Positions 53,047-62,713 of a stretch of DNA of 64,000 nucleotides are shown piece by piece. This stretch comes from JABAYQ01 sp042091225 (lineage in GTDB: Bacteria; Bacteroidota; Bacteroidia; Flavobacteriales; UBA7312): contig JBELHW010000004.1 in the NCBI GenBank assembly GCA_042091225.1, positions 6,236 to 70,235 of the forward strand, in the 5' to 3' direction. Every line of letters begins with the position of its first letter. Position 1 is the stretch's first letter. The notes under the pieces were generated by a model, which searched no databases, was not told where the DNA came from, and saw nothing but the letters and a program-made list of their open reading frames with translations. Position numbers and translations under genes: made by a program.

Positions 53047-54105
53047 ATGATTAAAAGAAAACTATCACAATTCGACTTTGAATTACCTGAAAATTTATTA
53101 GCTGAAAGACCAAGCTACAATAGAGACGAATCAAGACTAATGGTAGTAAACAGAAAAACTGGTACTATTGAACACAAACAATTCAAAAATTTAATTGAAT
53201 ATTTTGACGATGGCGATGTCATGATATTTAATGATACTAAAGTTTTTCCTGCTAGAATGTATGGTAATAAGGAAAAAACTGGTGCTAGAATAGAAGTCTT
53301 CTTGTTGAGAGAATTGAATAAAGAAAATTTATTGTGGGACGTTTTAGTAGATCCAGCTCGTAAAATTAGAATTGGAAATAAACTTTATTTCGGAGAAGAT
53401 GATAGCTTGGTTGCAGAAGTAATTGATAACACAACTTCAAGAGGAAGAACTCTCCGATTTTTATTTGATGGAACCTACGATGAGTTCAGACAAAAATTAA
53501 AAGATCTAGGTCAAACACCAATACCAAAGTATATTAATCGTGAACCTGATCAAGAAGATTTAGAGAGGTTTCAAACAATTTATGCTAAAAATGAAGGCGC
53601 TGTAGCAGCACCTTCTGCAGGTTTACATTTTAGTAGAGAGTTATTAAAAAGATTAGAAATAATTGGGGTAGATTTTGCACAGTTAACTCTTCACATTGGA
53701 TTGGGGACATTCAGACCAGTAGAGGTGGAAGACTTAAGCAAACATAAAATGGACTCGGAAGAAGCTATTATCAGTCCAGATACAGTTAATATTATTAATA
53801 ATGGTATCAAAAATAAAAGACGGATTTGCGCAGTTGGAACGACCTCGGTTAGAGCGGTAGAATCTTCTGTAACAACCAATGGACTAATGACACCATTTGA
53901 AGGATGGACTAACAAATTTATTTACCCTCCTTACAACTTCGACATTCCTAATTGCATGATTACAAATTTCCATACACCAAAATCAACATTACTAATGATG
54001 GTTAGTGCATTCGGAGGTTTTGAATTAATAAAAGAAGCTTATCAAGAAGCCATTAAAGAAGAATATAAATTCCTGACTTATGGCGACGCAATGTTAATTA
54101 TATAA
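53047..54105 (+). CDS. queA: S-adenosylmethionine:tRNA ribosyltransferase-isomerase
   Basis: 352 residues. It turns preQ1 in tRNA into epoxyqueuosine. Motifs: FDFELPENLLAERPSYNRDE, VMIFNDTKVFPARMYGNK, GAVAAPSAGLHFSRELL, LHIGLGTFRPV and GTTSVRAVES. The length is normal. It is followed two bases later by ispD. Confidence 0.97.
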   Translation: MIKRKLSQFDFELPENLLAERPSYNRDESRLMVVNRKTGTIEHKQFKNLIEYFDDGDVMIFNDTKVFPARMYGNKEKTGARIEVFLLRELNKENLLWDVLVDPARKIRIGNKLYFGEDDSLVAEVIDNTTSRGRTLRFLFDGTYDEFRQKLKDLGQTPIPKYINREPDQEDLERFQTIYAKNEGAVAAPSAGLHFSRELLKRLEIIGVDFAQLTLHIGLGTFRPVEVEDLSKHKMDSEEAIISPDTVNIINNGIKNKRRICAVGTTSVRAVESSVTTNGLMTPFEGWTNKFIYPPYNFDIPNCMITNFHTPKSTLLMMVSAFGGFELIKEAYQEAIKEEYKFLTYGDAMLII

Positions 54106-54107
54106 TT

Positions 54108-54773
54108 GTGGATTCTTTTGTTGTAATTGTTGCTGGCGGAAGTGGATCTCGAATGGGAGCAAATATCCCCAAGCAGTTCTTAGAACTTGATGGAAAGCCT
54201 ATTTTAATGCATACATTAGAACGGATTTATAAAATAAGTCCTGACTCCATTTTTATTTTAGTGTTACCCAAAGATCAGTTTGAACGCTGGCAAAACCTAT
54301 GCAATGCTCATAAATTTAATTTAAACTACAAACTTATCGAAGGTGGGAATAGTCGTTTTCAGTCTGTAAAAAATGGCCTAAGTCTAGTAAATAAAAATTC
54401 TATAGTGGCTATTCATGACGGAGTGAGGCCGTTTGTTAGTAAAAGTGTTTTTGAGAGTTGTATGAATGAAGCAAAATTAAAGGGTGGGGCTATACCTACA
54501 TTACCTATTACTGACAGTATTAGAGAGTTAAACCAAAATGGTTCTCAAATAAGAAATCGAAATAATTTCGTCAGTGTACAAACGCCACAATGTTTTCAAT
54601 CAGACTTGATTATAAATAGCTACCAACAAAAATTTGATAATTCTTTTACAGACGATGCTTCAGTTGTAGAAAAATTTGGACATACGATTTCCTTAGTTTC
54701 AGGCAACAAAGAGAACATTAAAATTACAATTCCAGAAGATTTAGATATTGCTCTTACTTTTATAAATCAATAA
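54108..54773 (+). CDS. ispD: 2-C-methyl-D-erythritol 4-phosphate cytidylyltransferase
   Basis: 221 residues starting with GTG. It forms CDP-methylerythritol in the MEP pathway. Motifs: VIVAGGSGSRMGANIPKQFL (CTP-binding loop), AIHDGVRPFV, VQTPQCFQ and FTDDASVVEKFG. The last 14 bases overlap the converging amidohydrolase gene. No ispF fusion is present. Confidence 0.96.
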   Translation: MDSFVVIVAGGSGSRMGANIPKQFLELDGKPILMHTLERIYKISPDSIFILVLPKDQFERWQNLCNAHKFNLNYKLIEGGNSRFQSVKNGLSLVNKNSIVAIHDGVRPFVSKSVFESCMNEAKLKGGAIPTLPITDSIRELNQNGSQIRNRNNFVSVQTPQCFQSDLIINSYQQKFDNSFTDDASVVEKFGHTISLVSGNKENIKITIPEDLDIALTFINQ

Positions 54774-55914
54774 GGTTTAAAGGCTCAACTTTTGTCTTTT
54801 CACTAAATTCAAAATCTTTATTAAGGCCAGTTAGAATATTTATTCCAGGTTTTTTTCCTTTTTCAAAAGTACCTAAATTATCTAGCCCTAAAAATTCTGC
54901 TCCATTTTTACAAGCCCATTGTAAAAGCGTATTTGTATCAATTTTCGCGTATTTTGAAATGCAAAGCATCTCATCAAGTATACTCAACGAATCGTTGGAA
55001 GCTAAACTATCTGTACCGATAGTAATTTTACTGCCCGAGGAAATTAAATCGGAGTAAGAAGGAAGTCTATTTTCTATATATAAATTGGCTTTAGGGCAAG
55101 TACACCAATAAAGATTATCTCTTTTAGAGTTTATCCATTGCATATCTTTTAAGGAGGTAAATGTATTGTGCACCAAAAGTGTTTTTGTGTCTGCTAACAA
55201 AGGTAATGTAGATCGAATAGCACTTTTGCCAGTAAAATTAAAAAACTTAGACATTTTTAAAGTCTCGAAAAGTTTTCCTTTTCCTTCATAAAACATTTGG
55301 TTTTCAGATTCTGTTTCTTGATTGTGGATGGACAGTAGCCCTTTATTATTATTTTTTAAAAGTTGAAACAGTTGTAGAGATACGGAATAGTTAGCGTGAG
55401 GAACTAAAGAACTTGAAGTTAAACAATCCTTCTGTAGTTCAATGCCTTTTTCGAAAACTTGATTAGCTAAGCTTGGTTCAAGAGAAAAAAGCTCAATAAA
55501 AGTGTGGTAATAAATAGTACTTTTTTCTTTAGTGAAAAATGTATGGTTAGTGTTAGAAATATCAGCTACCGCTACAATTCCGTTTTGTTTCATTTGGCTG
55601 TCCGCTTTTTTTATCTCTTGATCAATAACAGATTGATTAGCCTCACGAACAAGAGGTATTTGAGAAATAAATTTTGACAAGCCTGTTTTTCTTTTCAATT
55701 TTGATTTTAAATGAGATAACTCTAAATGGCAATGGGTATTTACAAAGCCGGGACACAAGGCTCCATCAATTTTCTTAATCCTATCTTCAGGAATTGAACA
55801 ACTACTTGAAAGTACATCCAATATGTTTCCATGAGTATCTACAGCCAAAACTCCTGATTTTATTGGCTCTGAAATTCCTGTAAAAAGTATATCGCATTCA
55901 AGATAGTGTATCAT
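54760..55914 (-). CDS. Amidohydrolase-family protein (SsnA/ATZ-TRZ-like)
   Basis: 384 residues. A metal-dependent hydrolase of the cytosine deaminase/ATZ-TRZ group. Metal ligands: GFVNTHCHLELSHLKSK (HxH), SLVPHANYSVS and LLSIHNQETESENQMF (His), LLVHNTFTS, and ITIGTDSLASNDSLSILDEM (Asp). The substrate (an aminated purine, pyrimidine or similar heterocycle) cannot be fixed. It diverges from rlmN with only 25 bases between start codons, which hold two back-to-back -7 elements. Confidence 0.85.
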   Translation of the reverse strand: MIHYLECDILFTGISEPIKSGVLAVDTHGNILDVLSSSCSIPEDRIKKIDGALCPGFVNTHCHLELSHLKSKLKRKTGLSKFISQIPLVREANQSVIDQEIKKADSQMKQNGIVAVADISNTNHTFFTKEKSTIYYHTFIELFSLEPSLANQVFEKGIELQKDCLTSSSLVPHANYSVSLQLFQLLKNNNKGLLSIHNQETESENQMFYEGKGKLFETLKMSKFFNFTGKSAIRSTLPLLADTKTLLVHNTFTSLKDMQWINSKRDNLYWCTCPKANLYIENRLPSYSDLISSGSKITIGTDSLASNDSLSILDEMLCISKYAKIDTNTLLQWACKNGAEFLGLDNLGTFEKGKKPGINILTGLNKDFEFSEKTKVEPLNLIDL

Positions 55915-55918
55915 AGTA

Positions 55919-55926
55919 CAAAGATA
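55919..55926 (-). promoter_or_regulatory. -7 element for the amidohydrolase gene
   Basis: TATCTTTG on the minus strand, 4 bases before the ATG at 55914. It forms one arm of a perfect 9-bp palindrome with the rlmN element. Confidence 0.6.
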
Positions 55927-55927
55927 C

Positions 55928-55935
55928 TATCTTTG
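55928..55935 (+). promoter_or_regulatory. -7 element for rlmN
   Basis: TATCTTTG, 4 bases before the ATG at 55940; one base (55927) separates it from the opposite element. Confidence 0.6.
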
Positions 55936-55939
55936 TAGC

Positions 55940-56986
55940 ATGTCAGAAGACAAAAAAAACATAAGATTACTCACGCTTGATGAGTTAAAAACCTTTTTTA
56001 TAGAAAATGGACATGCAGCATTTAGAGCCAAACAGGTTTACGAATGGCTTTGGAAAAAATCTGTAATCTCCTTTGACAAAATGACTAACTTATCTAAAGA
56101 GATAATCGATGTTTTAGATGCAAATTTTGTTATAAATCATGCCATTATTTCTCAAGAACAAAAAAGCAATGATCGTACTATAAAATCTGCATTTAAATTA
56201 TTTGATAATAATAATGTGGAAGGAGTTTTAATTCCCACAAAAAAAAGAGTTACTGCTTGTATCTCTTCTCAGGTGGGCTGCAGTCTTACATGTGCTTTCT
56301 GTGCTACTGGTAAATTAGATCGATTAAGAAATCTGACTGCAGATGAAATATACGATCAGGTATTTATGCTGAACCAACAAGCGATTAAGAACTACGACAA
56401 AAAATTATCGAACATTGTTTATATGGGCATGGGTGAGCCTTTGCTGAACTATCAAAACATGATAAATTCTGTTGAAAAAATAACCTCAGATGATGGATTG
56501 GGTATGTCGCCCAAAAGAATTACAGTTTCTACTGCCGGAATAGCAAAACTCATTAAAAAACTTGGGGACGATGATGTGAAATTTAATCTTGCTATTTCTC
56601 TACATGCTGCAAACGATATAAAACGTAATCAGATAATGCCAATTAATGAGCAAAACTCACTGAGCGCACTATCGGATGCCATAGAATATTTTTATCAAAA
56701 AACAGAAACAAGATTAACTTACGAATATATTATTTTCAAAGATTTTAATGACGAAATAGAAGATGCTATAGAGTTATATCAATTTGCTAAAATCACTCCT
56801 TGTAAAATAAATATTATAGAATACAACCCTATTGACAATGGAGAGTTTAAACAAGCTGACAAGCATAAAGTAGATAAATTTGTTGAGTTTTTAGAAAGTA
56901 AAAACCTTATAGTCAACGTTAGAAGAAGTAGAGGTAAAGATATCGATGCAGCATGCGGCCAATTAGCCAATAAACTTATTAAATAA
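55940..56986 (+). CDS. rlmN: Dual-specificity 23S rRNA/tRNA methyltransferase RlmN
   Basis: 348 residues. A radical SAM enzyme that methylates A2503 of 23S rRNA and A37 of some tRNAs. Cluster-binding Cys114, Cys118 and Cys121 lie in QVGCSLTCAFCATGK, and the C-terminal catalytic Cys339 in KDIDAACGQLANK. The family sequence VYMGMGEPLLNYQNM and LAISLHAANDIKRNQIMP are present. The length is normal. It has its own leaderless promoter. Confidence 0.97.
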   Translation: MSEDKKNIRLLTLDELKTFFIENGHAAFRAKQVYEWLWKKSVISFDKMTNLSKEIIDVLDANFVINHAIISQEQKSNDRTIKSAFKLFDNNNVEGVLIPTKKRVTACISSQVGCSLTCAFCATGKLDRLRNLTADEIYDQVFMLNQQAIKNYDKKLSNIVYMGMGEPLLNYQNMINSVEKITSDDGLGMSPKRITVSTAGIAKLIKKLGDDDVKFNLAISLHAANDIKRNQIMPINEQNSLSALSDAIEYFYQKTETRLTYEYIIFKDFNDEIEDAIELYQFAKITPCKINIIEYNPIDNGEFKQADKHKVDKFVEFLESKNLIVNVRRSRGKDIDAACGQLANKLIK

Positions 56987-57023
56987 TACTAGTACTAGTA
57001 TAATTTTTAGAACGGCTTATTTG

Positions 57024-57031
57024 TATCTTTG
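57024..57031 (+). promoter_or_regulatory. -7 element for the prenyl synthase-dnaG unit
   Basis: TATCTTTG, 17 bases before the ATG at 57049. The element ends the 62-base gap after rlmN. Confidence 0.55.
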
Positions 57032-57048
57032 CACCCAAAGCATATCTC

Positions 57049-58023
57049 ATGAGTGTGATTAATCAAATAAAATTTCCTATTGAAAAAGAAATGCTTCTTT
57101 TTGAAAAAAAATTCAAAGAGTCGATGGGGAGTTCCGTTCCTTTACTTGATACAATTACCCATTATATTATTAAAAGAAAAGGAAAGCAAATGAGACCAAT
57201 GTTTGTTTTTCTGTGTGGCAAGTTATTTGGTAAAATTGATGAAAGCACCTATAGAGCAGCAGCCTTAATTGAATTGCTTCATACCGCTACATTAGTACAT
57301 GATGATGTTGTTGATGATGCAAATTTAAGACGTGGCTTTTTTTCAATAAATGCAATTTGGAAAAATAAAATTGCCGTTTTAGTCGGCGACTTCTTGCTTT
57401 CTAAAGGCCTTTTACTATCCTTAGAAAATAAAGATTATTCCTTATTGCAAATTGTATCAAATGCAGTTAAAGAAATGAGTGAAGGAGAGCTTCTTCAGAT
57501 TGAAAAAGCTAGAAAATTAGATATTGAAGAATCGATTTATTTTGAAATTATTCGAAAAAAAACGGCAACCTTAATTGCTGCATGTTGTGCTTGTGGAGCA
57601 AGTGCATCAAAGCAAGATCAAGAAGTAATTGAAAAAATGCAAAAATTTGGAGAATTAGCTGGAATAGCTTTTCAAATGAAAGACGACCTATTCGACTACT
57701 ACAACAACGATATAATAGGAAAGCCAACAGGTATAGATATAAAAGAACAAAAAATGACCTTACCGCTTATTTATACACTAAATAAAGTGAGCAAAGGAGA
57801 TAAGAAATTTATAATTAAAACTATAAAGAACCATAATACTAATCTTGAAAGAGTATCAAAAGTATTAGATATTGTTAAAAGCAATGGAGGAATTGAATAT
57901 ACCGTTGAAAAAATGAAGCAATATCAGCAAAATGCTCTAAAAATTCTACATACATTTGAAGACAATGATTCAAGACATTCTTTAGAATTACTTGTAAATT
58001 ACGTCATTGATAGAAAAAAATGA
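57049..58023 (+). CDS. Long-chain prenyl diphosphate synthase (probable quinone side chain)
   Basis: 324 residues. Motifs: DDVVD (Asp85-Asp89) followed by LRRG, and FQMKDDLFDYYNN. The fifth residue before the first motif is Ala80, a small residue that allows long chains. It probably makes the C35-C45 side chain of menaquinone in this group (inferred). Compare the bulky Phe74 in the other synthase at 7050-8015. Its stop overlaps the dnaG start by four bases. Confidence 0.87.
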   Translation: MSVINQIKFPIEKEMLLFEKKFKESMGSSVPLLDTITHYIIKRKGKQMRPMFVFLCGKLFGKIDESTYRAAALIELLHTATLVHDDVVDDANLRRGFFSINAIWKNKIAVLVGDFLLSKGLLLSLENKDYSLLQIVSNAVKEMSEGELLQIEKARKLDIEESIYFEIIRKKTATLIAACCACGASASKQDQEVIEKMQKFGELAGIAFQMKDDLFDYYNNDIIGKPTGIDIKEQKMTLPLIYTLNKVSKGDKKFIIKTIKNHNTNLERVSKVLDIVKSNGGIEYTVEKMKQYQQNALKILHTFEDNDSRHSLELLVNYVIDRKK

Positions 58024-59963
58024 TTGATAATCAAACAAAAGATTTAATTATAGAAACTTCTCGTATTGAGGAGGTTGTTTCAGATTTTATCGTTCTCAAA
58101 AAAAGAGGCGTAAACTTTATAGGAAACTGCCCTTTTCATGACGAGAAAACACCTTCTTTTACTGTTTCACCAGCAAAAGGTATTTATAAATGTTTTGGCT
58201 GTGGTAAAGGAGGATTTTCAGTCAACTTCGTAATGGAGCATGAGCAAATGGATTTCCCTAGTGCACTCCGTTTTTTAGCAAAAAAGTATAATATAGAAGT
58301 TGAGGAAAGAAAATTAACACCAGAAGAATTAGAAAAATCAAACAAGAGAGAGTCTCTTCTGGTAGTTACTAATTATGCTAATGAATTTTTTCAAAAGCAA
58401 CTACACCAAACCAAAGAAGGAAAAGCAATTGGACTCTCTTACTTTAAAGAAAGAGATGTTAGTGCTGAAATGATAACAAAATTTCAATTAGGATATAACC
58501 CCAATAGTTGGGATGCTTTTACTAAACAAGCTCTTTCTGACTCCTACAAAAAAGAATTTTTAAAAGATTCGGGATTAACTATCTATAACGGAAATAAAGC
58601 CTTTGACCGGTTTAAAGGAAGAGTAATGTTTCCAATCCATAGTATTTCGGGTAAAGTTTTAGGATTTGGAGGGAGAATTTTACAACAAGAAAAAAATAGT
58701 GCTAAATATGTTAACTCTCCCGAGAGTGATATTTATCATAAAAGTAATGTCCTTTATGGAATCTATTTTGCTAAGCAACAAATTATAAAAAAAGATAATT
58801 GTTATTTAGTTGAGGGCTATACAGATGTTATCTCAATGCATCAAGTGGGAATTGAAAATGTGGTGGCTTCGTCAGGAACAGCTCTTACAAGCAACCAAAT
58901 AAAGCTTATTGATCGATTCACCAAAAATATTACCATTCTATTTGATGGCGATTCTGCAGGAATCAAAGCATCGTTTAGAGGTATTGATTTAATTCTTCAA
59001 GCCGGAATGAACGTAAAAATCATTCTTTTCCCTGACGGAGAAGACCCAGATAGCTTTAGCAAAAAACATGGAGAATTAAAAACTCAGGAATTTATAACAA
59101 AAAATGCAAAAGATTTCTTGAGTTTTAAAATTGAACTTTTAAAACAAGAGGTTGGTAATGATCCTGTAAAAAAAGTTGGAATGATAAAAGAGATAGTGAA
59201 ATCTCTAGCTCTTATTCCAGACTCCATAACCCAACAAGTTTATATAAAAGAAAGTAGTAAATTATTAGAAATTAGCGAACAAGAGATACTTAAAGAAATT
59301 AGAAACTCTAAGTCTAATATTCTGAAAAGACCTAAAAAGACAGAAGAAAAAACAGGTGATAAACCATTAAATAAAGTAAAAGCTAAAACGTATCATCAAG
59401 AGCAAAATATAATCCGATTTCTATTAAGTTATGGAGTTAAGGAGATAGAATTTCTTGATGTTATAGAAGAGGAAAGCGAAGGAGGATTTAAGCGTACTAG
59501 AGAAGAAAAATATAGCACAAGCGTTGCTCAGTTCATTTTAGAGGAGTTAGACGAGGAAGGAGTTCATTTTGATGATCCTGATTTTCAATTTATTTTTAAC
59601 ACTTTTCAAACTTATTTTAAAAAAGGAGAAATTATAGATCAAGCTTATTTTCTAAAGCACAACCAGAATAATATAAGTCAGACTTCTGTTAATACTATCT
59701 TTTCTAAATATACTTTAAGCGAGCAATGGAAAGAAAAACATGGAATACATACCGTCACTGAAGATATGCAACTAAAATTAGCAGTTGAATCTGCTATTTA
59801 TGCTTTTAAAATTATTAAAATTGAAGTTGCTATTGACAAACAGAGAGAAAAATTAGAGAACTTAGCAATTGATGAACAAATTGAAGTAATGAAAATAATC
59901 CACACATATCTTCAAATAAAAAAGGAGATATCTAAAAAATTAGGTAGAATAATTCTTAAATAA
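58020..59963 (+). CDS. dnaG: DNA primase
   Basis: 647 residues. It lays down RNA primers for replication. The zinc-binding domain uses Cys37, His40, Cys58 and Cys61 (NCPFHDEKTPSF, YKCFGCGKGG). The catalytic TOPRIM part includes YLVEGYTDVISMHQ, VASSGTALTSNQI and LFDGDSAGIKASFRG. A C-terminal helicase-binding domain of about 200 residues follows. Its stop is one base from the stop of the converging recJ gene. Confidence 0.97.
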   Translation: MIDNQTKDLIIETSRIEEVVSDFIVLKKRGVNFIGNCPFHDEKTPSFTVSPAKGIYKCFGCGKGGFSVNFVMEHEQMDFPSALRFLAKKYNIEVEERKLTPEELEKSNKRESLLVVTNYANEFFQKQLHQTKEGKAIGLSYFKERDVSAEMITKFQLGYNPNSWDAFTKQALSDSYKKEFLKDSGLTIYNGNKAFDRFKGRVMFPIHSISGKVLGFGGRILQQEKNSAKYVNSPESDIYHKSNVLYGIYFAKQQIIKKDNCYLVEGYTDVISMHQVGIENVVASSGTALTSNQIKLIDRFTKNITILFDGDSAGIKASFRGIDLILQAGMNVKIILFPDGEDPDSFSKKHGELKTQEFITKNAKDFLSFKIELLKQEVGNDPVKKVGMIKEIVKSLALIPDSITQQVYIKESSKLLEISEQEILKEIRNSKSNILKRPKKTEEKTGDKPLNKVKAKTYHQEQNIIRFLLSYGVKEIEFLDVIEEESEGGFKRTREEKYSTSVAQFILEELDEEGVHFDDPDFQFIFNTFQTYFKKGEIIDQAYFLKHNQNNISQTSVNTIFSKYTLSEQWKEKHGIHTVTEDMQLKLAVESAIYAFKIIKIEVAIDKQREKLENLAIDEQIEVMKIIHTYLQIKKEISKKLGRIILK

Positions 59964-59964
59964 T

Positions 59965-61656
59965 CTATCTTATATCTTTTAATCGGAGTTGTAATGACAC
60001 AACTCCATTCCATTCATTTTCTTCAATACAATAGCAAATATCAAATAACTGTTTGTTTGTTGTTGAGTCAATTTTTGTTGCCATCCCAAAACCTACAGCA
60101 TTTATTTGGTTACTATTCTTTGAATCTGTAATTATTAATTTTAAATGTGTTTTGTCTTTCCCAATAACTTTAGCAAAGCCATTATCTAAAATATTTTCCG
60201 TTGCAAACACTGGCCTACTATTTGAAGGACCAAATGGAGCCATTTGCTTAAGAAGTCTATAGGTTTTATGATCAATGTTATCAAACTCAAGAACATTATC
60301 AATAACTATTTCTGGTTGTAGCTGATCTTTAGTAATTGTCTGACTTACTGCTTGTTCAAAGGCATCAACAAACCGATTTAAATTATCTTTTTTAATAGAC
60401 AAGCCAGCGGCATATTTATGTCCCCCAAATTGTTCTACTAAATCTGCGCAAGCATTTATTGCGTTGTAAACATCAAAGCCAGAAACAGAACGAGCTGATC
60501 CTACTAAAAACCCATTATTTTCAGTGAAAATAATGGTTGGTCTATAAAAATGTTCGATTACTCTAGATGCAACAATACCAATAACACCTTTGTGCCAATT
60601 AGAATTAAACAAAACGGAAGATTTTTTATTTGGCAATACCATTTGAAGTGCTTCTTCTGTTATAGAAGAGTCTAATTCTTTTCTAGTAATATTATTTAAT
60701 TCTATTAATTGAGCTAATTCTAATGCTCTTGAATAATCTTTTTCAATTAATAATTCAACGGCTTTTTTGGCATGATCTATCCTGCCTGCAGCATTAATTC
60801 TTGGTGCTAATCCGAAAACTACATCAGAAATAAGGTATTCTTCTTTTCTTCTTTGGCTAGACGACATTAAAGCTTTTAGCCCAGTTCTTGGACTACTATT
60901 AATTTGCTTTAAGCCATAAAAAGCCATAACTCTATTTTCTCCAGTAATAGGAACAATGTCAGCAGCAATAGAAACCGCAAGTAAATCCATTAAATGAGCA
61001 ATTTGATTAAACTCTATGTTCTGATTAAAGCAATATGCCTGAATTAATTTAAAGCCAACACCACAACCAGAAAGTTCACTATAGGGGTAATTACAATCTT
61101 CTCTTTTAGGATCTAAAACAGCAACAGCATCAGGCAATTTTTTTCCAGGTCTGTGGTGGTCACAAATAATAAAATCAATATTATTTTGATTTGCATAATC
61201 AACCTTGTCCACTGCCTTAATGCCACAGTCTAATGAAATAACCAAAGTGTAGTCATGCTTTTTAGCATAGTCTATTCCTTTAAAAGATATACCATAACCT
61301 TCATTATACCTGTCAGGGATATAATAAGAAACATTAGCTTTTATTTGCTCCAAAAAAATAAACATCATAGAAACTGATGTAGTACCATCAACGTCATAAT
61401 CTCCGTAAACTAATATTTTTTCATTATTTAATATCGCTTTATGAAGCCTGTCAACAGCAAGACTCATGTCTTTCATTAAAAAAGGATCGTGAAGATGTGT
61501 TATCTCAGGTCTAAAAAACAACTTTGCTTGCTCAAAATTATTTATACCACGTTGAACTAATAATCTTGCAATAATAGTTGGCACTCCTAAACTATTCTTT
61601 AAAGATTGTACAAGCTCTATATTAGGTTCGGCTTTTAAGCTCCACTTAGCTGTCAT
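59965..61656 (-). CDS. recJ: Single-stranded-DNA-specific exonuclease RecJ
   Basis: 563 residues. A 5'-3' exonuclease in recombination and mismatch repair. DHH-family motifs: VYGDYDVDGTTS (Asp86, Asp88, Asp90), VISLDCGIKAVD, FIICDHHRPGKKL (DHH at 166-168) and, in the DHHA1 part, NGFLVGSARSVSGFDVYNAI with GGHKYAAGLSI. The length is normal. It overlaps the end of the aroG-chorismate mutase gene by 11 bases and meets dnaG tail to tail. Confidence 0.95.
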   Translation of the reverse strand: MTAKWSLKAEPNIELVQSLKNSLGVPTIIARLLVQRGINNFEQAKLFFRPEITHLHDPFLMKDMSLAVDRLHKAILNNEKILVYGDYDVDGTTSVSMMFIFLEQIKANVSYYIPDRYNEGYGISFKGIDYAKKHDYTLVISLDCGIKAVDKVDYANQNNIDFIICDHHRPGKKLPDAVAVLDPKREDCNYPYSELSGCGVGFKLIQAYCFNQNIEFNQIAHLMDLLAVSIAADIVPITGENRVMAFYGLKQINSSPRTGLKALMSSSQRRKEEYLISDVVFGLAPRINAAGRIDHAKKAVELLIEKDYSRALELAQLIELNNITRKELDSSITEEALQMVLPNKKSSVLFNSNWHKGVIGIVASRVIEHFYRPTIIFTENNGFLVGSARSVSGFDVYNAINACADLVEQFGGHKYAAGLSIKKDNLNRFVDAFEQAVSQTITKDQLQPEIVIDNVLEFDNIDHKTYRLLKQMAPFGPSNSRPVFATENILDNGFAKVIGKDKTHLKLIITDSKNSNQINAVGFGMATKIDSTTNKQLFDICYCIEENEWNGVVSLQLRLKDIR

Positions 61657-62713
61657 TATTTTGATTCATTATGTGGGTTTGTACCAATACGGAATGTTTA
61701 TGTATTAATTCGAATAACTCTGAAATCATCTTGTTATCAATTTTTTTTGAATTCGCCCATTCTTGCCTTGTTTTTATAATTTCAAACCACCTATGTATTT
61801 GAAGAATAGTAACTCCGTTTTCTTTTTTAAATTGGCCAATTTCTTTGACTAAATCAGTTCTTTTTCCAATTGTATCAACTAACTCTTTGTCTATAGCATC
61901 AATCTTTTGACGTATTTCGTTTAGCTGATCTTTGAAGTTCGGATTTTGAGTTTTCTCAGTTCTTAGGACTAATGATTGTATTAAGCTATTTAGCTGATCT
62001 GGTTTGATTTGTTGTTTTGCATCGCTTAAAGCAACTTTAGGGTTATAATGGGTTTCGATCATTAATCCGTCCATATCCAAATCCATAGCAGTTTGGGAAA
62101 CTTCATGTATCATGTTTGGTGTACCAGAAATATGGCTAGGATCGCATATAATTGGCAATTCAGGGTGCAATCTTTTTAATTTTATGGCTAATTCCCATTT
62201 AGGTTCATTTCTGAAAACAGACTGCTCTAGAGTGAAAAACCCACGATGAATTGCGGCTATATCTTTCACTCCAACCATCATCAATCTTTCAATAGCCCCC
62301 ATCCATAGACTTAACTCTGGATGAAGAGGGTTTTTAACCATTACTGTTGCATCTACTCCTTTTAAGGCTTCTGCTATTTCTTGTACATAAAACGGATTAA
62401 CGGTTGTTCTTGCACCAATCCACAAAACATCAATATTAGCTTTTAAACATTTTTCTACGTGTTCTGGTGTTGCCACTTCTGTTGCAACTTTAAGATGTGT
62501 TTGGCTTTGTACTTCATTTAGCCACTCTAAAGCTGGCTCACCAATTCCTTCAAAAGTGTTAGGACGAGTTCTTGGCTTCCATACACCAGCTCTAAAAATA
62601 GATACATCTTTACTTAAGCTTTTTGCGGTACTTAATATTTGCTCTTTGTTTTCAGCACTACAAGGCCCTGCTATAACCAAAGGTTTTTTTAAATCTTTAG
62701 GGTTAAAAATCAT
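61646..62713 (-). CDS. Bifunctional DAHP synthase / chorismate mutase
   Basis: 355 residues. The N-terminal part (about 1-255) is a KDO8P-synthase-like (type I beta) DAHP synthase, with VIAGPCSAENKEQIL, FRAGVWKPRTRPNTFEG, NPLHPELSLWMGAIERL and ICDPSHISGTPN. The C-terminal part (about 265-345) is a type II (AroQ) chorismate mutase: LNEIRQKIDAIDKELVDTIG, RTDLVKEIGQFKKENG. It joins the first step of the shikimate route and the first branch step to Phe/Tyr, so the mutase part may act as a feedback sensor, as known for such fusions. It sits between rsmI and recJ with overlapping ends. Confidence 0.95.
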   Translation of the reverse strand: MIFNPKDLKKPLVIAGPCSAENKEQILSTAKSLSKDVSIFRAGVWKPRTRPNTFEGIGEPALEWLNEVQSQTHLKVATEVATPEHVEKCLKANIDVLWIGARTTVNPFYVQEIAEALKGVDATVMVKNPLHPELSLWMGAIERLMMVGVKDIAAIHRGFFTLEQSVFRNEPKWELAIKLKRLHPELPIICDPSHISGTPNMIHEVSQTAMDLDMDGLMIETHYNPKVALSDAKQQIKPDQLNSLIQSLVLRTEKTQNPNFKDQLNEIRQKIDAIDKELVDTIGKRTDLVKEIGQFKKENGVTILQIHRWFEIIKTRQEWANSKKIDNKMISELFELIHKHSVLVQTHIMNQNNDS

